A DNA stretch of 64,000 bases, taken from the NCBI RefSeq assembly GCF_016428585.1, contig NZ_JAELVR010000003.1, positions 1-64,000 on the forward strand, in the 5' to 3' direction. The notes below the pieces were generated by a model. The model did not search any database and was not told the origin of the DNA. It was given only the letters and a program-made list of their open reading frames with translations. Made by a program: the position numbers and the translations under genes. The stretch comes from Sedimentitalea arenosa (GTDB taxonomy: Bacteria; Pseudomonadota; Alphaproteobacteria; Rhodobacterales; Rhodobacteraceae). Shown in pieces: positions 54,123 through 64,000 of this stretch; within the stretch, counting starts at the first letter, position 1, and the number at the start of each line of letters is the position of its first letter.

Positions 54123-55865
54123 ATGAGTGACGCGTATCATGCCTGGAATCCGGGGCTGACTTCGGAGATTCCGTCCGACTTGATGCCACTGGTCACGCTC
54201 TACAGGCCGGAGAATTCGCAAGTGTCCTATGCCGAGGCGAAGGAGGCGGCTGAGTTTTGCGGGCGCAAGCCGGCCGAGATGAACGCCTTTACCGCCAGCC
54301 GGCTGGTACGGCACGAATTGCTGATCCGCCTGATGGCGGACATCAACGTGCCGGACGGTCCGGACTATCCGGAACTGGGCGAGAACCTGCGCGGCATGGC
54401 GGCGACCATTCTGGAAAAGTATATCGAGCCTCAGATGCCGATGCTCGATCGCGAATTCACCAAGTTGCGTGTCCGGGTCGAGGAAAAGCTGGCGGCGCGG
54501 CTCGACAAGGACCTCGACCGGCGAGGCGACGGGGCAGAAGCGTCCCCCGGCTTGCTGGCGCGGCTCACCGGGGCCAAGCCCCGGCCTTCCGAGGGCGAAT
54601 CCGCCGAGGTCCAGGCGCTGCTGGACTGGCAGGCCGAGGTGGATGCCGGGGGTGACGCGTTCGAAATCGCCTGTCTGCGCGGGCTGCTGACCATTGTCGG
54701 TGGCATCGTCGGGCAACGCGGCCGGTTGGTCGGCGACCGCGACATGGTCGTGCGGTGGGCGGCAAACCGGGTGTGCAACACCTATGGCAGCCAGCGGATC
54801 GGCCAGATGATTCAGCCGATGATCCGCGAGGCTGCACGAGCCGAGGGTTATCGTATCCTTCCGTTCCAGTCCGCACCGCTCTTCATGAGCGTCAAGGGCG
54901 GGCCCGGCGCAGGCAAGAGCACCCTGCGTCCCCTGCAGCGAGAACTGGCCGACAGGCTGGGTGTGCCGTGGGAGGATTTTGCCAAGGTCAGCCCCGACTA
55001 CTGCCGCAAGTTCCTGCTGGACTACGACAGCCTCGGCGATCATGCGAAATACGCGGCGTCGCTGACGGCCCAGGAGCTTGAGATCATCGACAAGAAGATC
55101 GACGGCTACATGGAGGGCAAGGCCGCCCGGTCCGAGATGCCGCATGTCCTGGTCGACCGCTTCCGCTTCGACAGTTTCATGCCGGCACCCTTCCAGAAAC
55201 CGGGTGGCACGCTGCTCAGCCGGTTCGCCGATACGGTCTATCTGTTCTTCATGATCACGCCCCCGGCCGAAACGGTCGAGCGCGCCTGGCAGCGGGGCTT
55301 GAAGACCGGGCGTTACAAGGCACTGGACGACATGCTGCATTTCAATGTCGAAGCCAACATCGGCATGCCGCAACTGTTCTTCAACTGGGTCAAGAAAACC
55401 AACCAGAAGATCCATTTCGAGTTTCTCGACAACGCGGTGCCGCTGGGTGAACGGCCGCGCACTGCCGCATTCGGCTGGAATGACAGCATCACGATCCTTG
55501 ACCCTGCCTGCCTGCGCAGCATGGCAGCCTATCGCAACATCGACATCGAGGCGACAAGCCCCGAGACGCTGATGCTGCCCGGCGACCCGCCGGGGCCGGA
55601 CATCCTGTCGGAATGCGTGACGCGGGTTGCCAACGTCACCTTTGCCGATGCCGAAACCGCACAGGTGCAGGCCCAGACGCGGGACGGCCTTTGCGCCTTC
55701 GAGCGGGAGGGTTTTCTGGCAGGGCTGTCGCTGGAAGGCATCTGCCAGACTCTTGCGGCACGGCAGAACAAGGTTGCGCACATTTCTCACGACCTCGCCG
55801 ATGCCGAGCCTCTGGACGTCGCAGCCGAGCAACGCTTTACCGTCGGGCGCTGGGGGCGAAGCTGA
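54123..55865 (+). CDS. protein with zeta-toxin-like P-loop kinase domain
   Basis: The 580-residue protein is cytoplasmic and has an unknown helical N-terminal region (about 1-245). A P-loop kinase domain follows with Walker A GGPGAGKSTL (259-268), then SPDYCRKFLLDYDSLGD and VDRFRFDSFMP, resembling the core of zeta toxins and chloramphenicol phosphotransferase-like kinases. The C-terminal region (about 440-580) is unassigned. No epsilon-type antitoxin is next to it and it is far longer than zeta toxins. It follows tctA after 30 bases, which points to a metabolic or regulatory kinase in the oxalate operon. The substrate is unknown. Confidence 0.65.
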   Translation: MSDAYHAWNPGLTSEIPSDLMPLVTLYRPENSQVSYAEAKEAAEFCGRKPAEMNAFTASRLVRHELLIRLMADINVPDGPDYPELGENLRGMAATILEKYIEPQMPMLDREFTKLRVRVEEKLAARLDKDLDRRGDGAEASPGLLARLTGAKPRPSEGESAEVQALLDWQAEVDAGGDAFEIACLRGLLTIVGGIVGQRGRLVGDRDMVVRWAANRVCNTYGSQRIGQMIQPMIREAARAEGYRILPFQSAPLFMSVKGGPGAGKSTLRPLQRELADRLGVPWEDFAKVSPDYCRKFLLDYDSLGDHAKYAASLTAQELEIIDKKIDGYMEGKAARSEMPHVLVDRFRFDSFMPAPFQKPGGTLLSRFADTVYLFFMITPPAETVERAWQRGLKTGRYKALDDMLHFNVEANIGMPQLFFNWVKKTNQKIHFEFLDNAVPLGERPRTAAFGWNDSITILDPACLRSMAAYRNIDIEATSPETLMLPGDPPGPDILSECVTRVANVTFADAETAQVQAQTRDGLCAFEREGFLAGLSLEGICQTLAARQNKVAHISHDLADAEPLDVAAEQRFTVGRWGRS

Positions 55866-55880
55866 TCGGGAAAGACCCGG

Positions 55881-56405
55881 TCAGAACCGGTAGGAGACCC
55901 GGAAGCTGAGCGACGTCACGTCGAGGTCGATGCCATCTGCGCTGAACGAATCATACATAAGCTCGGCCCCGAGCAAGACGTTGCTCGTGAGCTTGTAGTC
56001 GACGCCGAGGCCGAGTGTGTGCCCATCCTCGTCTTCGTCACTGTCGCTGATGCGCGCATACCCGGCCACCCCGTAGAACAGGGCGGATCCGGTCGTGTAG
56101 CCGAGCCTGATCTTGACCCGTTCGCTGGTCAGGTCTTCGTCAAACGCCAGATCGGAATATTCCAATTTGCCACGGCTCAACTCGCCGCCCAGCACGATAC
56201 GGTCGTTCAGGTTGTGATTGTACCCGGCATGCAGACCGAAACCCGTGGAGTTTTCACTGGTTCCCAGCCCTGCAAAGGACACCTCGGTGTCCGTGGCCGC
56301 GATATGACCCCCGACATAGAAGCCGGTCCAGCCGTCCTGGGCCAGTGCCAGTCCAGGGGCGGCGATCAGGGCGACCGACATGGCGCGCGCGAGAAATCTG
56401 TTCAT
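55881..56405 (-). CDS. outer-membrane beta-barrel protein
   Basis: The 174-residue protein has a signal peptide (to about residue 22, ALAQ), begins the mature part with WTGFYVGGHIAATD and ends LSFRVSYRF, with about eight amphipathic strands and acidic loops such as SDSDEDEDG. It is a small opacity/OmpA-like barrel similar in design to the protein at 17149. It converges on the kinase-like gene. Confidence 0.82.
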   Translation of the reverse strand: MNRFLARAMSVALIAAPGLALAQDGWTGFYVGGHIAATDTEVSFAGLGTSENSTGFGLHAGYNHNLNDRIVLGGELSRGKLEYSDLAFDEDLTSERVKIRLGYTTGSALFYGVAGYARISDSDEDEDGHTLGLGVDYKLTSNVLLGAELMYDSFSADGIDLDVTSLSFRVSYRF

Positions 56406-56457
56406 TGAATACCCTTCAGAAAAAGTTTGAACCTGCCGGGGGCGTTGGCGGGCCTGA

Positions 56458-57432
56458 TCACTGCGACGGGACCAGCAGGATCTTGCCGCGATGCGCGGCC
56501 TTTTCCATCATCGCATGGGCCTCGGTCGCCTGATCGAAGGGAAAGACCTTGTAGGTCTGCGGTTTCAGCGCACCGCTGGCGAATAGCGGCCAGACGGTTT
56601 CGCGCAACTCGGCGGCGATGGTCGTCTTGAAGGACTCGGGTCGCGATCGCAGGGTCGACCCGGTATAGACCAGCCGTTTCAGCATGATCGGCATCAGGTT
56701 GATTTCCACCTTCGAGCCGGCGTTGAAGGCGAGTTGCACGATGCGCGCGTCGGGGCTGGCGGCCTTGACGTTGCGCGCCACGTAGTCGCCGCCGATGATG
56801 TCGAGGATCAGGTTCGCACCGCCGGCCTCGCGCACGATGTCGACGAAGTCCTCCTCGTTGAAGTCGATCGCTCGGTCAGCACCAAGACCCTCGGCATAGG
56901 CACAATCCTCCGCGCCCGCACAGGTGGTGAAGACCCTGAGACCCATTGCCTTGCCGAGCTGGATCGCGGTCGACCCGATGCCGCCCGCGCCGCCATGGAC
57001 CAGCAACAGCCCATCTTTGGGCACCTTCTGGTCGTGGAACAGGTTGCTCCAGACGGTGAAATAGGTCTCGCACAGTCCGGCGGCGTCGATGTCGCTGACG
57101 CCTTCGGGGATCGGCAGGCAATGGCCGGCGTCGATGGCGACGTACTCCGCATAGCCGCCGCCATTGGTCAGCGCGCAGACGCGGTCGCCCACGGCCCATC
57201 CCGTCACACCATCACCCAGCGCGACGATTTCGCCCGACACTTCGAGGCCCAGCAGGTCCGAGGCCCCCTTTGGCGGCGGATAGTGGCCGCGCCGCTGCAC
57301 CAGATCGGGACCGTTCACCCCGGCGGCGATGACCCGGACCAGCACCTCGCCGGACCTTGCCTCGGGCAGATCCCGGCTGCCGGTGCCGAGCACATCGGGG
57401 CCTCCCGGTTCACGCATCTCGATGGTTTTCAT
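56458..57432 (-). CDS. NAD(P)H-quinone oxidoreductase, zinc-independent MDR family (PIG3-like)
   Basis: The 324-residue enzyme is a medium-chain dehydrogenase/reductase without the zinc-binding cysteines. It has NGPDLVQRRGHYPPPKGASD and LGLEVSGEIVALGDGV in the catalytic domain and the Rossmann loop VHGGAGGIGSTAIQLGKAM. These are typical of the PIG3/quinone oxidoreductase group, which reduces quinones or enones with NADPH. It is divergent from cobO; the start at 57432 begins MKTIEMREPGGPDVL. Confidence 0.88.
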   Translation of the reverse strand: MKTIEMREPGGPDVLGTGSRDLPEARSGEVLVRVIAAGVNGPDLVQRRGHYPPPKGASDLLGLEVSGEIVALGDGVTGWAVGDRVCALTNGGGYAEYVAIDAGHCLPIPEGVSDIDAAGLCETYFTVWSNLFHDQKVPKDGLLLVHGGAGGIGSTAIQLGKAMGLRVFTTCAGAEDCAYAEGLGADRAIDFNEEDFVDIVREAGGANLILDIIGGDYVARNVKAASPDARIVQLAFNAGSKVEINLMPIMLKRLVYTGSTLRSRPESFKTTIAAELRETVWPLFASGALKPQTYKVFPFDQATEAHAMMEKAAHRGKILLVPSQ

Positions 57433-57562
57433 GGTCTCGGGCAGCACAAGCGAAATCCTCTGTTTTCCTGTGCCAAATCCTAGGTTTCCGGTGCGGAATT
57501 GGCAATCGCAATCCGGTTTGGACTGGTGTAGGGACGGTTCGACACAGCACCGGGGAGGCATC

Positions 57563-58174
57563 ATGACCGACGACGAGAACACCCGCCACCGCGAGAAGAT
57601 GAAGAAGATCAAGGCGGCGCGCGACCGGATGATGGAGGGCAAGACCGACGAAAAGGGTCTGATCATCGTCCATACCGGCCCCGGCAAGGGCAAGTCCTCC
57701 TCGGGCTTCGGGATGATCATGCGCTGCATCGCCCATGGGATGCCCTGCGCGGTGGTGCAGTTCATCAAGGGCAACTGGGTGACAGGCGAAGCCGAGTTCC
57801 TGCGCACCCGCTTTGCCGAGGAATGCACGTTCGTGATTTCCGGCGAAGGCTTTACCTGGGAAACGCAGGACCGGGAACGCGATATCGCCGCCGCACAGGC
57901 GGGCTGGGCCAAGGCCAAGGACCTGATCCGCAACCCTGATATCCGCTTTGTCCTGCTGGACGAGATCAATATAGCGCTGCGATATGACTATCTCGATATC
58001 GACGAGGTGGTCGATTTCCTGCTGACCGAAAAGCCCGAGATGACGCACGTGGTCCTGACAGGGCGCAACGCCAAGCCCGAGTTGATCGAGGCCGCAGACC
58101 TGGTCACGGAAATGGCGCTTGTGAAGCATCCGTTCCGTGACGGGATCAAGGCTCAGAAAGGCGTGGAGTTCTGA
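57563..58174 (+). CDS. cobO: cob(I)yrinic acid a,c-diamide adenosyltransferase
   Basis: The 203-residue CobO/BtuR enzyme transfers the adenosyl group from ATP to cobalt of cobyrinic acid a,c-diamide. The unusual P-loop is TGPGKGKSSSG (38-48), with the later VLLDEINIALRYDYLD segment. GGGGAGG precedes the ATG. It lies six bases before cobQ, so the two form a late-pathway operon facing the cobM-cobF group. Confidence 0.95.
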   Translation: MTDDENTRHREKMKKIKAARDRMMEGKTDEKGLIIVHTGPGKGKSSSGFGMIMRCIAHGMPCAVVQFIKGNWVTGEAEFLRTRFAEECTFVISGEGFTWETQDRERDIAAAQAGWAKAKDLIRNPDIRFVLLDEINIALRYDYLDIDEVVDFLLTEKPEMTHVVLTGRNAKPELIEAADLVTEMALVKHPFRDGIKAQKGVEF

Positions 58175-58180
58175 GCCGAT

Positions 58181-59626
<1,446 letters not shown>

Positions 59627-59634
59627 ACGTGAGC

Positions 59635-59669
59635 AAAAAAAAGCCCCGATGAAATCACCGGGGCCTTTT
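59635..59669. terminator. bidirectional terminator between cobQ and the CbiM-like gene
   Basis: GCCCCG (59643-59648) pairs with CGGGGC (59659-59664), extended by GAT/ATC. T runs stand at both sides (TTTT after it on the plus strand, T8 on the minus strand). It serves the convergent ends at 59626 and 59691. Confidence 0.85.
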
Positions 59670-59690
59670 GTGTGCGTCGTGTCGCTTGGA

Positions 59691-60368
59691 TCAGGCGGCG
59701 GAGTAGAGCCGCTCCGTGACCAGTCCCGAACCCTGCAGGCTCTTGAGCGACTTGGCCCCGGCCAGAACTGCCAGGTCGACCAGTGGCTCGATCAGGATGA
59801 CCATCATGTAGGCCGCACCGAAGGCGCTGACGGCGGCGAAGGTCTCGGCTCCGGCGCCATGGCCGTAGAACGCCCAGAACGCGACCCAGGCGACGACCCC
59901 GCCCTGGTAGGCTGCGGAGAGCTTCAGCACGTCAGTATATTTCAGGTCGACATAGGCCACGCCGCGCGGCAGCGCCTTGCGGGCAAGTGCGTGGATCGCG
60001 AACAGCGGCACCAAGAGGGTGGTGATGTTGACGAAATACATCGGCAGGTCGGTCGGAGCGAAGAACATCCCCTGGATCGCAAGCCCGGCGGCCAATCCGA
60101 CCGCGGCGGGGGCGGCGCCCAGAATCAGCAGAATGGTGGAGCCGAGAATGAAATGGACCTCGGAGATGCCGACAGGGAAATGCGGCAGCAGCTCGAAGAA
60201 GATCAGAACGGCCACGGTCGCAGCAACGCTGCGTGCGACGAAGGACGCGGCGGGGCGCGTTTTGAGCTCGTCCGCGATCAGCTTGGCGGAATAGCCGGCA
60301 GCACCGGCGGCGGTGCCATAGGCCAGCACCATTTTGGCGCCGTGAACGACTCCGGGTTCGATATGCAT
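59691..60368 (-). CDS. CbiM-like cobalt transporter membrane component
   Basis: The 225-residue protein begins MHIEPGVVHGAKMVLAYGTA, a variant of the N-terminal metal-binding start of CbiM (usually HIPDG), and has about six transmembrane helices. CbiM is the substrate-specificity core of energy-coupling-factor cobalt importers. The CbiNQO partners are not nearby, so it might work alone or with parts elsewhere. The ATG at 60368 follows AAAGGAG. A cobalamin riboswitch fills its leader, so it should be repressed when B12 is sufficient, which supports the cobalt role. Confidence 0.8.
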   Translation of the reverse strand: MHIEPGVVHGAKMVLAYGTAAGAAGYSAKLIADELKTRPAASFVARSVAATVAVLIFFELLPHFPVGISEVHFILGSTILLILGAAPAAVGLAAGLAIQGMFFAPTDLPMYFVNITTLLVPLFAIHALARKALPRGVAYVDLKYTDVLKLSAAYQGGVVAWVAFWAFYGHGAGAETFAAVSAFGAAYMMVILIEPLVDLAVLAGAKSLKSLQGSGLVTERLYSAA

Positions 60369-60409
60369 AGTATGTCTCCTTTCCGTCGCACCCGACGGGA
60401 GTTTCGTTT

Positions 60410-60600
60410 CGTGCCTGGCAGGTCTCCTGGCTCGCGGGTCGCTGCTTCTGTTCCCCTTCCCCGCGCACGGTGGCCCGAGTGGTTTGCCGAACAGACGCTC
60501 GCCGCTTACAGTCGCGGGGGCGGCTTTGGCCTGGATCGCCGAAGCGATCGCACCATATTCCCTCTTCGCTCTCGGCGGGCGCCGACAGACCAGACGCCCC
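60410..60600 (-). promoter_or_regulatory. cobalamin (AdoCbl) riboswitch
   Basis: On the minus strand the leader carries AGAGGGAATATGGTG, GCCGCCCCCGCGACTGTAAG, GGGAAGGGGAACA and the B12 box AGCCAGGAGACCTGCC (60417-60432, exact consensus), all in the order of the cobalamin riboswitch. It ends about 40 bases before the CbiM-like start and would block expression when adenosylcobalamin is bound. The outer limits are approximate. Confidence 0.95.
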
Positions 60601-60642
60601 ACCTAACCGCGAAGACCGGTTTCGCGCAATGGTGTTGTGCCG

Positions 60643-61407
60643 TTATGCAGGCGCAGCGGGGCGTTTTTTCAGCAGGTAGACATCCATGATCCAGCCGTGA
60701 TCGGCGCGCGCCGCGGCTCTCGTGGCTTCGATCCGATCGGCGACCTGCGTCAGCGGACCATGAATCAGCCGCTCCTCGGCCATGCCCAGATAGGCGCCCC
60801 ACCAGATGTCGTAGTCCGCGGGCGGCAGGGTACGAAAGGCGCAGGTGCCGTCGAGCATCACGGCGACCGTATTCGCAGCCGGGGGCCAGCCGTCCTCGCG
60901 GAGCCGTCGCCCTGTGGTCACGACGAAGGGCGCACCGATCTCGTTGATCGGGATTGCGTGCGCGGCGGTCAGCGCCTGCAGCGCCGTGATGCCGGGGATG
61001 ACGCGTACCAATGGCCGCGGGTCGAGCCGTGCGAAGATGCGCAGGGAACTGTCATAGAGAGAAGGGTCGCCCCAGATCAACAACGCCACGCGGCGCGGCG
61101 ACGGCGTTTCGCCCGCAATCGCGGCCTGCCAAGCGCGGGCGATGGCGTCGTGCCAGTGTTCCACACCCTGCAGGTAACCATCTTCTGTGCGGCGCTCGGG
61201 GATGTCGAAATGGGCGATACGCGGCGGTGTGCCGTCGCAGGCGTGCGCGATGATGGTTTCGCGCAGCTCGGCGAGGTCGGATTTCGCCGCGCCCTTGCGC
61301 GGGATCAGGATCAGGTCGGCGGCCCGGATCGCCGCTTCGCCTTGCCGGGTCACGTGGTCTGGATTGCCGGTCCCGATACCGATCAGCGACAGCTCAACCA
61401 TCCTCAT
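60643..61407 (-). CDS. cobF: precorrin-6A synthase (deacetylating)
   Basis: The 254-residue SAM-dependent tetrapyrrole methylase begins VELSLIGIGTGNPDHVT and contains LLIWGDPSLYDSS and RVIPGITALQALTAA. CobF methylates C1 and removes the acetyl group of precorrin-5, a step specific to the aerobic cobalamin pathway. The start at 61407 overlaps the cobA stop by 14 bases; an ATG six bases further in is an alternative. It is the last gene of the cobM-B-A-F group before the riboswitch. Confidence 0.93.
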   Translation of the reverse strand: MRMVELSLIGIGTGNPDHVTRQGEAAIRAADLILIPRKGAAKSDLAELRETIIAHACDGTPPRIAHFDIPERRTEDGYLQGVEHWHDAIARAWQAAIAGETPSPRRVALLIWGDPSLYDSSLRIFARLDPRPLVRVIPGITALQALTAAHAIPINEIGAPFVVTTGRRLREDGWPPAANTVAVMLDGTCAFRTLPPADYDIWWGAYLGMAEERLIHGPLTQVADRIEATRAAARADHGWIMDVYLLKKRPAAPA

Positions 61408-62122
61408 GCTCCGTCAGCGGGCCATAGAGGATCAGCGCCGGGGCCGGGCTGATTGCCTGCGCCAACCGGTCGGAGAGCTGCGCGACGGTGCTGCGGTGCA
61501 GGGACTGCTCGGGCGTCGAGACAGCCTCGGCCAGTAGCGCGGGCGTGTCGGGTGGCAGCCCGTGGTCGACCAGCATCCGCGCGAGCTGGGGAAAGGTGCG
61601 CATGCCCATGAAGACGACGGTGGTCGCGGCGGGATCGGCGAGGGCGGCCATGTTCAGATCCTCGGGCAGGTGGCCCACCACGTCGTGCCCGGTGACGAAC
61701 TGCACTCGCCGCGCGGTCAGCCGGCGGGTCAGCGGGATGCCGGCGGCGGCGGCGGCAGCACAGGCCGACGGGATGCCCGGAATGATCTCGTATGCGATTC
61801 CGGCTTCTCGTAGCGCGCCGAGTTCTTCCTCCAGACGTCCGAACATGCCGCCATCGCCGGATTTGAGACGCACCACCCGCGCACCGCCACTGGCGTAGTC
61901 GACCAGAAGGCGGCTGACATGGTCCTGCTTGGGCGAGGGCCGGCCGGCCCGTTTGCCGACGCCGACCAGGTCGGCCCCCTGGTGGGCATGAGACAGGATC
62001 GGGCCCGAACTCAGATCGTCGAACAGGATCGCATCGGCGCGCTTCATGCGGTCGACCGCCTTGAGCGTCAGAAGCTCGGGATCGCCCGGGCCCGAACCGA
62101 CGAAGGAAACGAAGCCGCTCAT
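61394..62122 (-). CDS. cobA: uroporphyrinogen-III C-methyltransferase
   Basis: The 242-residue SUMT methylates uroporphyrinogen III at C2 and C7 to give precorrin-2, the branch point to cobalamin and siroheme. The motifs VGSGPGDPELLTLKAVDRM, VRLKSGDGGMFGR, IIPGIPSA and TARRVQFVTGH are standard. There is no fused CysG dehydrogenase domain. Its ATG overlaps the cobB stop by four bases. Confidence 0.95.
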   Translation of the reverse strand: MSGFVSFVGSGPGDPELLTLKAVDRMKRADAILFDDLSSGPILSHAHQGADLVGVGKRAGRPSPKQDHVSRLLVDYASGGARVVRLKSGDGGMFGRLEEELGALREAGIAYEIIPGIPSACAAAAAAGIPLTRRLTARRVQFVTGHDVVGHLPEDLNMAALADPAATTVVFMGMRTFPQLARMLVDHGLPPDTPALLAEAVSTPEQSLHRSTVAQLSDRLAQAISPAPALILYGPLTEHEDG

Positions 62123-63435
62123 CTTGTTGCACTCGCGATGAGGTGAAAGAAGGTGCCGCTGGCAAGGCCGCGCACCGAGCCGGTCTCGGGCACCGGCGCG
62201 CCCTCGGCGTCGGTCACGTCGGCCAGGGGGGCGTCGGGTTGCTCGAGGATGGTCGAGTAGTGGAACTCATGCCCCCGCAAGCTGATGCCGGGGGCGAAAC
62301 CGGGCATCGGTTGGCGCAGTGTCGCACGACGATAGCCGAGGTGAAACTTGCGCTTCTCGTAGGAGGTGACGAGGCCGAGAAGACCCGCCATTCGGTGGCT
62401 CACCCCCTCCTTGTCGATCAGCGCCTCGCCGAGCGCCATGTAGCCGCCGCATTCGCCATGAACGGGCCGGGTTTCCGCGTGCCGCCGCAGGCCGGTCATG
62501 AATCGCTCGGCGGCGGCGATGCGCCCGGCGTGCAGCTCGGGATAGCCGCCGGGCAGCCAGACCAGGTCCGCGTCAGGGGCAGGCGCTTCGTCGGCGATCG
62601 GGGAAAACGGCAGAACCTCTGCTCCGGCGGCGCGCCAGCCCTCGATCAGATGCGGATAGGTGAACGAGAACGCCGCGTCGCGCGCCAGAGCGATTCGCTG
62701 GGCCGGGGGCCGCGGCAGCGCGGCCGACGACGGCCCTTCCGGGCCCGAGGAGGCCGCTGCCTTCACCGCGACCAGGTCGACATGGTCGCGCAGGAAGGCG
62801 GCATAGCCCGCGATCGCGCGGTCAAGATCAGGATGTTCCACCGCCTGGATCAGGCCCAGGTGGCGCTCGGGCAGGGTCAGGTCGCCGCGTCGGGGCAGCA
62901 CGCCCAGCACAGGCAGCCCGGCGCGCTCCATTCCCATCCGGGTCAGCCGTTCGTGGCGCGGGCTGGCGACCCGGTTCAGGATCACGCCGGCAAAGGGCAG
63001 ATCGGGCAGGTAGCTGCGAAAGCCCAGTGCCGTTGCTGCCGCCGATTGCGCCTGACCGCCGACATCCAGCACCAGGACCACCGGCCAGCCCATGCGCAGG
63101 GCGGTCTCGGCACTGCTGCCATGCCCGGTTTCGCCGGGTTTGGCGACACCGTCAAACAGACCCATCGAGCCTTCGGCGATCACGATGTCGGCCCCCTCGG
63201 CCCGCCCGGCTATCGCGTTCAACAGGGACTCGTCCATCGCCCAGGTGTCGATGTTGAACGATGCCCGACCGGCAGCCGCCAGGTGAAAGGCCGGATCGAT
63301 ATAGTCGGGTCCGCTCTTGAAGGGTTGAACTTCCAACCCATCCTCGACCAACGCCCGCAGCAGGCCCAGCATGACCGTCGTCTTGCCGGTACCGGAAGAT
63401 GGGGCCGAGATCAGCAATCCGGGTGGGTTAGTCAT
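62119..63435 (-). CDS. cobB: cobyrinic acid a,c-diamide synthase (hydrogenobyrinate type)
   Basis: The 438-residue glutamine amidotransferase amidates the a and c side chains. The N-terminal ATPase begins [20 protein letters not shown] and the glutaminase nucleophile is in [12 protein letters not shown]. In the aerobic pathway the substrate is hydrogenobyrinic acid. It overlaps cobM upstream by eight bases and cobA downstream by four, showing tight coupling. Confidence 0.94.
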   Translation of the reverse strand: MTNPPGLLISAPSSGTGKTTVMLGLLRALVEDGLEVQPFKSGPDYIDPAFHLAAAGRASFNIDTWAMDESLLNAIAGRAEGADIVIAEGSMGLFDGVAKPGETGHGSSAETALRMGWPVVLVLDVGGQAQSAAATALGFRSYLPDLPFAGVILNRVASPRHERLTRMGMERAGLPVLGVLPRRGDLTLPERHLGLIQAVEHPDLDRAIAGYAAFLRDHVDLVAVKAAASSGPEGPSSAALPRPPAQRIALARDAAFSFTYPHLIEGWRAAGAEVLPFSPIADEAPAPDADLVWLPGGYPELHAGRIAAAERFMTGLRRHAETRPVHGECGGYMALGEALIDKEGVSHRMAGLLGLVTSYEKRKFHLGYRRATLRQPMPGFAPGISLRGHEFHYSTILEQPDAPLADVTDAEGAPVPETGSVRGLASGTFFHLIASATR

Positions 63436-64000
63436 CCCCGTGGCTCCAGCTCGACCAGGGGCTGTCGGCGGATTGCGGACGATACCGGCGATCGTAATCG
63501 GTGGCGTAGAGACAGCTTTCGGCGAACCCCTCGCCCGCCAGCGCCGGCCCGACCAGGATCAGAGCGGTGCGCGAAATGCCGTCGTCCATGGCGTCGACCA
63601 AAGTGCCCAGTGTCGCACGGATGATGCGTTCGTCGGGCCAACTGGCGCGATAGACGACGGCGACGGGACAGCCTGCGCCATAGAACGGCGTCAGGTCGGT
63701 GATCACCCGGTCCAGATTGCCGATCGACAGGTGAATCGCCAGCGTCGCACCGGTGGCGGCGAAATTGGCGAGGGTTTCGCCCTCGGGCATGGCAGAGGCC
63801 CGCCCCGGCGTTCGGGTCAGAACCACCGATTGGGCCAGCCCCGGCAACGTCAACTCGGCCCCGAGTGCGGCGGCTGCGGCGGCGAAGGAGGGAACCCCCG
63901 GCGTCACGCTCACGGCAATGCCCTCGGCGCGCAGCCGGCGCATCTGCTCGCCCATCGCCGACCAGACGGACAGGTCGCCCGAATGCAGGCGAGCCACGTC
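63428..64000 (-). CDS. cobM: precorrin-4 C11-methyltransferase, N terminus cut by window end
   Basis: The 190 C-terminal residues of a SAM tetrapyrrole methylase are visible; the gene continues past position 64000. [36 protein letters not shown] and [16 protein letters not shown] are typical of CobM, which methylates C11 of precorrin-4. It is the first visible gene of the minus-strand group cobM-cobB-cobA-cobF. Confidence 0.93.
   Translation of the reverse strand, partial: DVARLHSGDLSVWSAMGEQMRRLRAEGIAVSVTPGVPSFAAAAAALGAELTLPGLAQSVVLTRTPGRASAMPEGETLANFAATGATLAIHLSIGNLDRVITDLTPFYGAGCPVAVVYRASWPDERIIRATLGTLVDAMDDGISRTALILVGPALAGEGFAESCLYATDYDRRYRPQSADSPWSSWSHGDD

Noticed and set aside
53409-55832. 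An 807-codon open frame on the minus strand
   Set aside because: It is antisense to tctA and the kinase-like gene, which have clear motifs and ribosome binding sites; the frame shows no recognisable domain.
54123-55865. Toxin-antitoxin module
   Set aside because: The kinase-like protein is much longer than zeta toxins and has no small antitoxin gene on either side.

Overview
The window is a GC-rich stretch of alphaproteobacterial chromosome, most likely from a Rhodobacteraceae (Roseobacter-group) organism. The clues are a class I lysyl-tRNA synthetase, two secreted proteins with the VPxxA-type C-terminal sorting signal common in this family, an NDUFS4-like complex I accessory protein, and an aerobic (CobF-type) cobalamin pathway. 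No rRNA, CRISPR array, prophage or intact insertion sequence was seen. One tRNA (Arg, anticodon TCT) is present.

Layout. Positions 1-6.7 kb hold the end of an EF-Tu gene, gltX, a gamma-glutamylcyclotransferase-like gene divergent from an NsrR-type Rrf2 regulator, and the usual trio of ABC permease, ABC ATPase and TesA-like esterase. Positions 6.7-20.7 kb are a mixed housekeeping and envelope region: a DUF4329 protein, an L,D-transpeptidase, a cold-shock protein, thioredoxin 2, ettA, a VPLPA-CTERM protein, a trypsin-like protease, nadD, a D-Ala-D-Ala carboxypeptidase, a beta-barrel protein, a TerB-like protein and lysS. Positions 20.8-33.9 kb hold a large beta-helix protein, many small secreted proteins or proteins of unknown function, a ParA-like ATPase, a second VPxxA-CTERM gene behind a perfect FNR-type box, an AT-rich two-gene insert, uvrB, an NDUFS4-like gene and a GNAT enzyme. 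Positions 33.9-39.6 kb hold the tRNA, an RND efflux pump with its adaptor and a cytochrome b561, and a divergent TetR regulator with a clear dyad operator.

Positions 40.0-55.9 kb are the most interesting part, a two-armed oxalate/one-carbon island. A GntR/FCD regulator and two identical TGGTATACCA operators sit between the arms. The leftward arm is sucC-sucD plus a ketopantoate-reductase-family enzyme that I suggest is an oxalyl-CoA reductase (PanE2-like). The rightward arm is gntR-oxc-frc, then a stand-alone protein resembling the hydrolase domain of 10-formyl-THF dehydrogenase, then fhs, a universal stress protein, a tripartite tricarboxylate transporter (TctC-B-A) and a protein with a zeta-toxin-like kinase domain. 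Read together, the island imports a small carboxylate (probably oxalate), activates it with CoA, then either decarboxylates it to formyl-CoA and feeds the formyl group to tetrahydrofolate, or reduces oxalyl-CoA to glyoxylate.

Positions 55.9-64 kb hold a beta-barrel protein, a quinone oxidoreductase, and cobalamin genes in two facing groups: cobO-cobQ on the plus strand and cobM-cobB-cobA-cobF on the minus strand. A cobalamin riboswitch lies ahead of a CbiM-like cobalt transporter gene. Two AT-rich patches (about 9.7-10.2 kb and 29.5-30.7 kb) look acquired.
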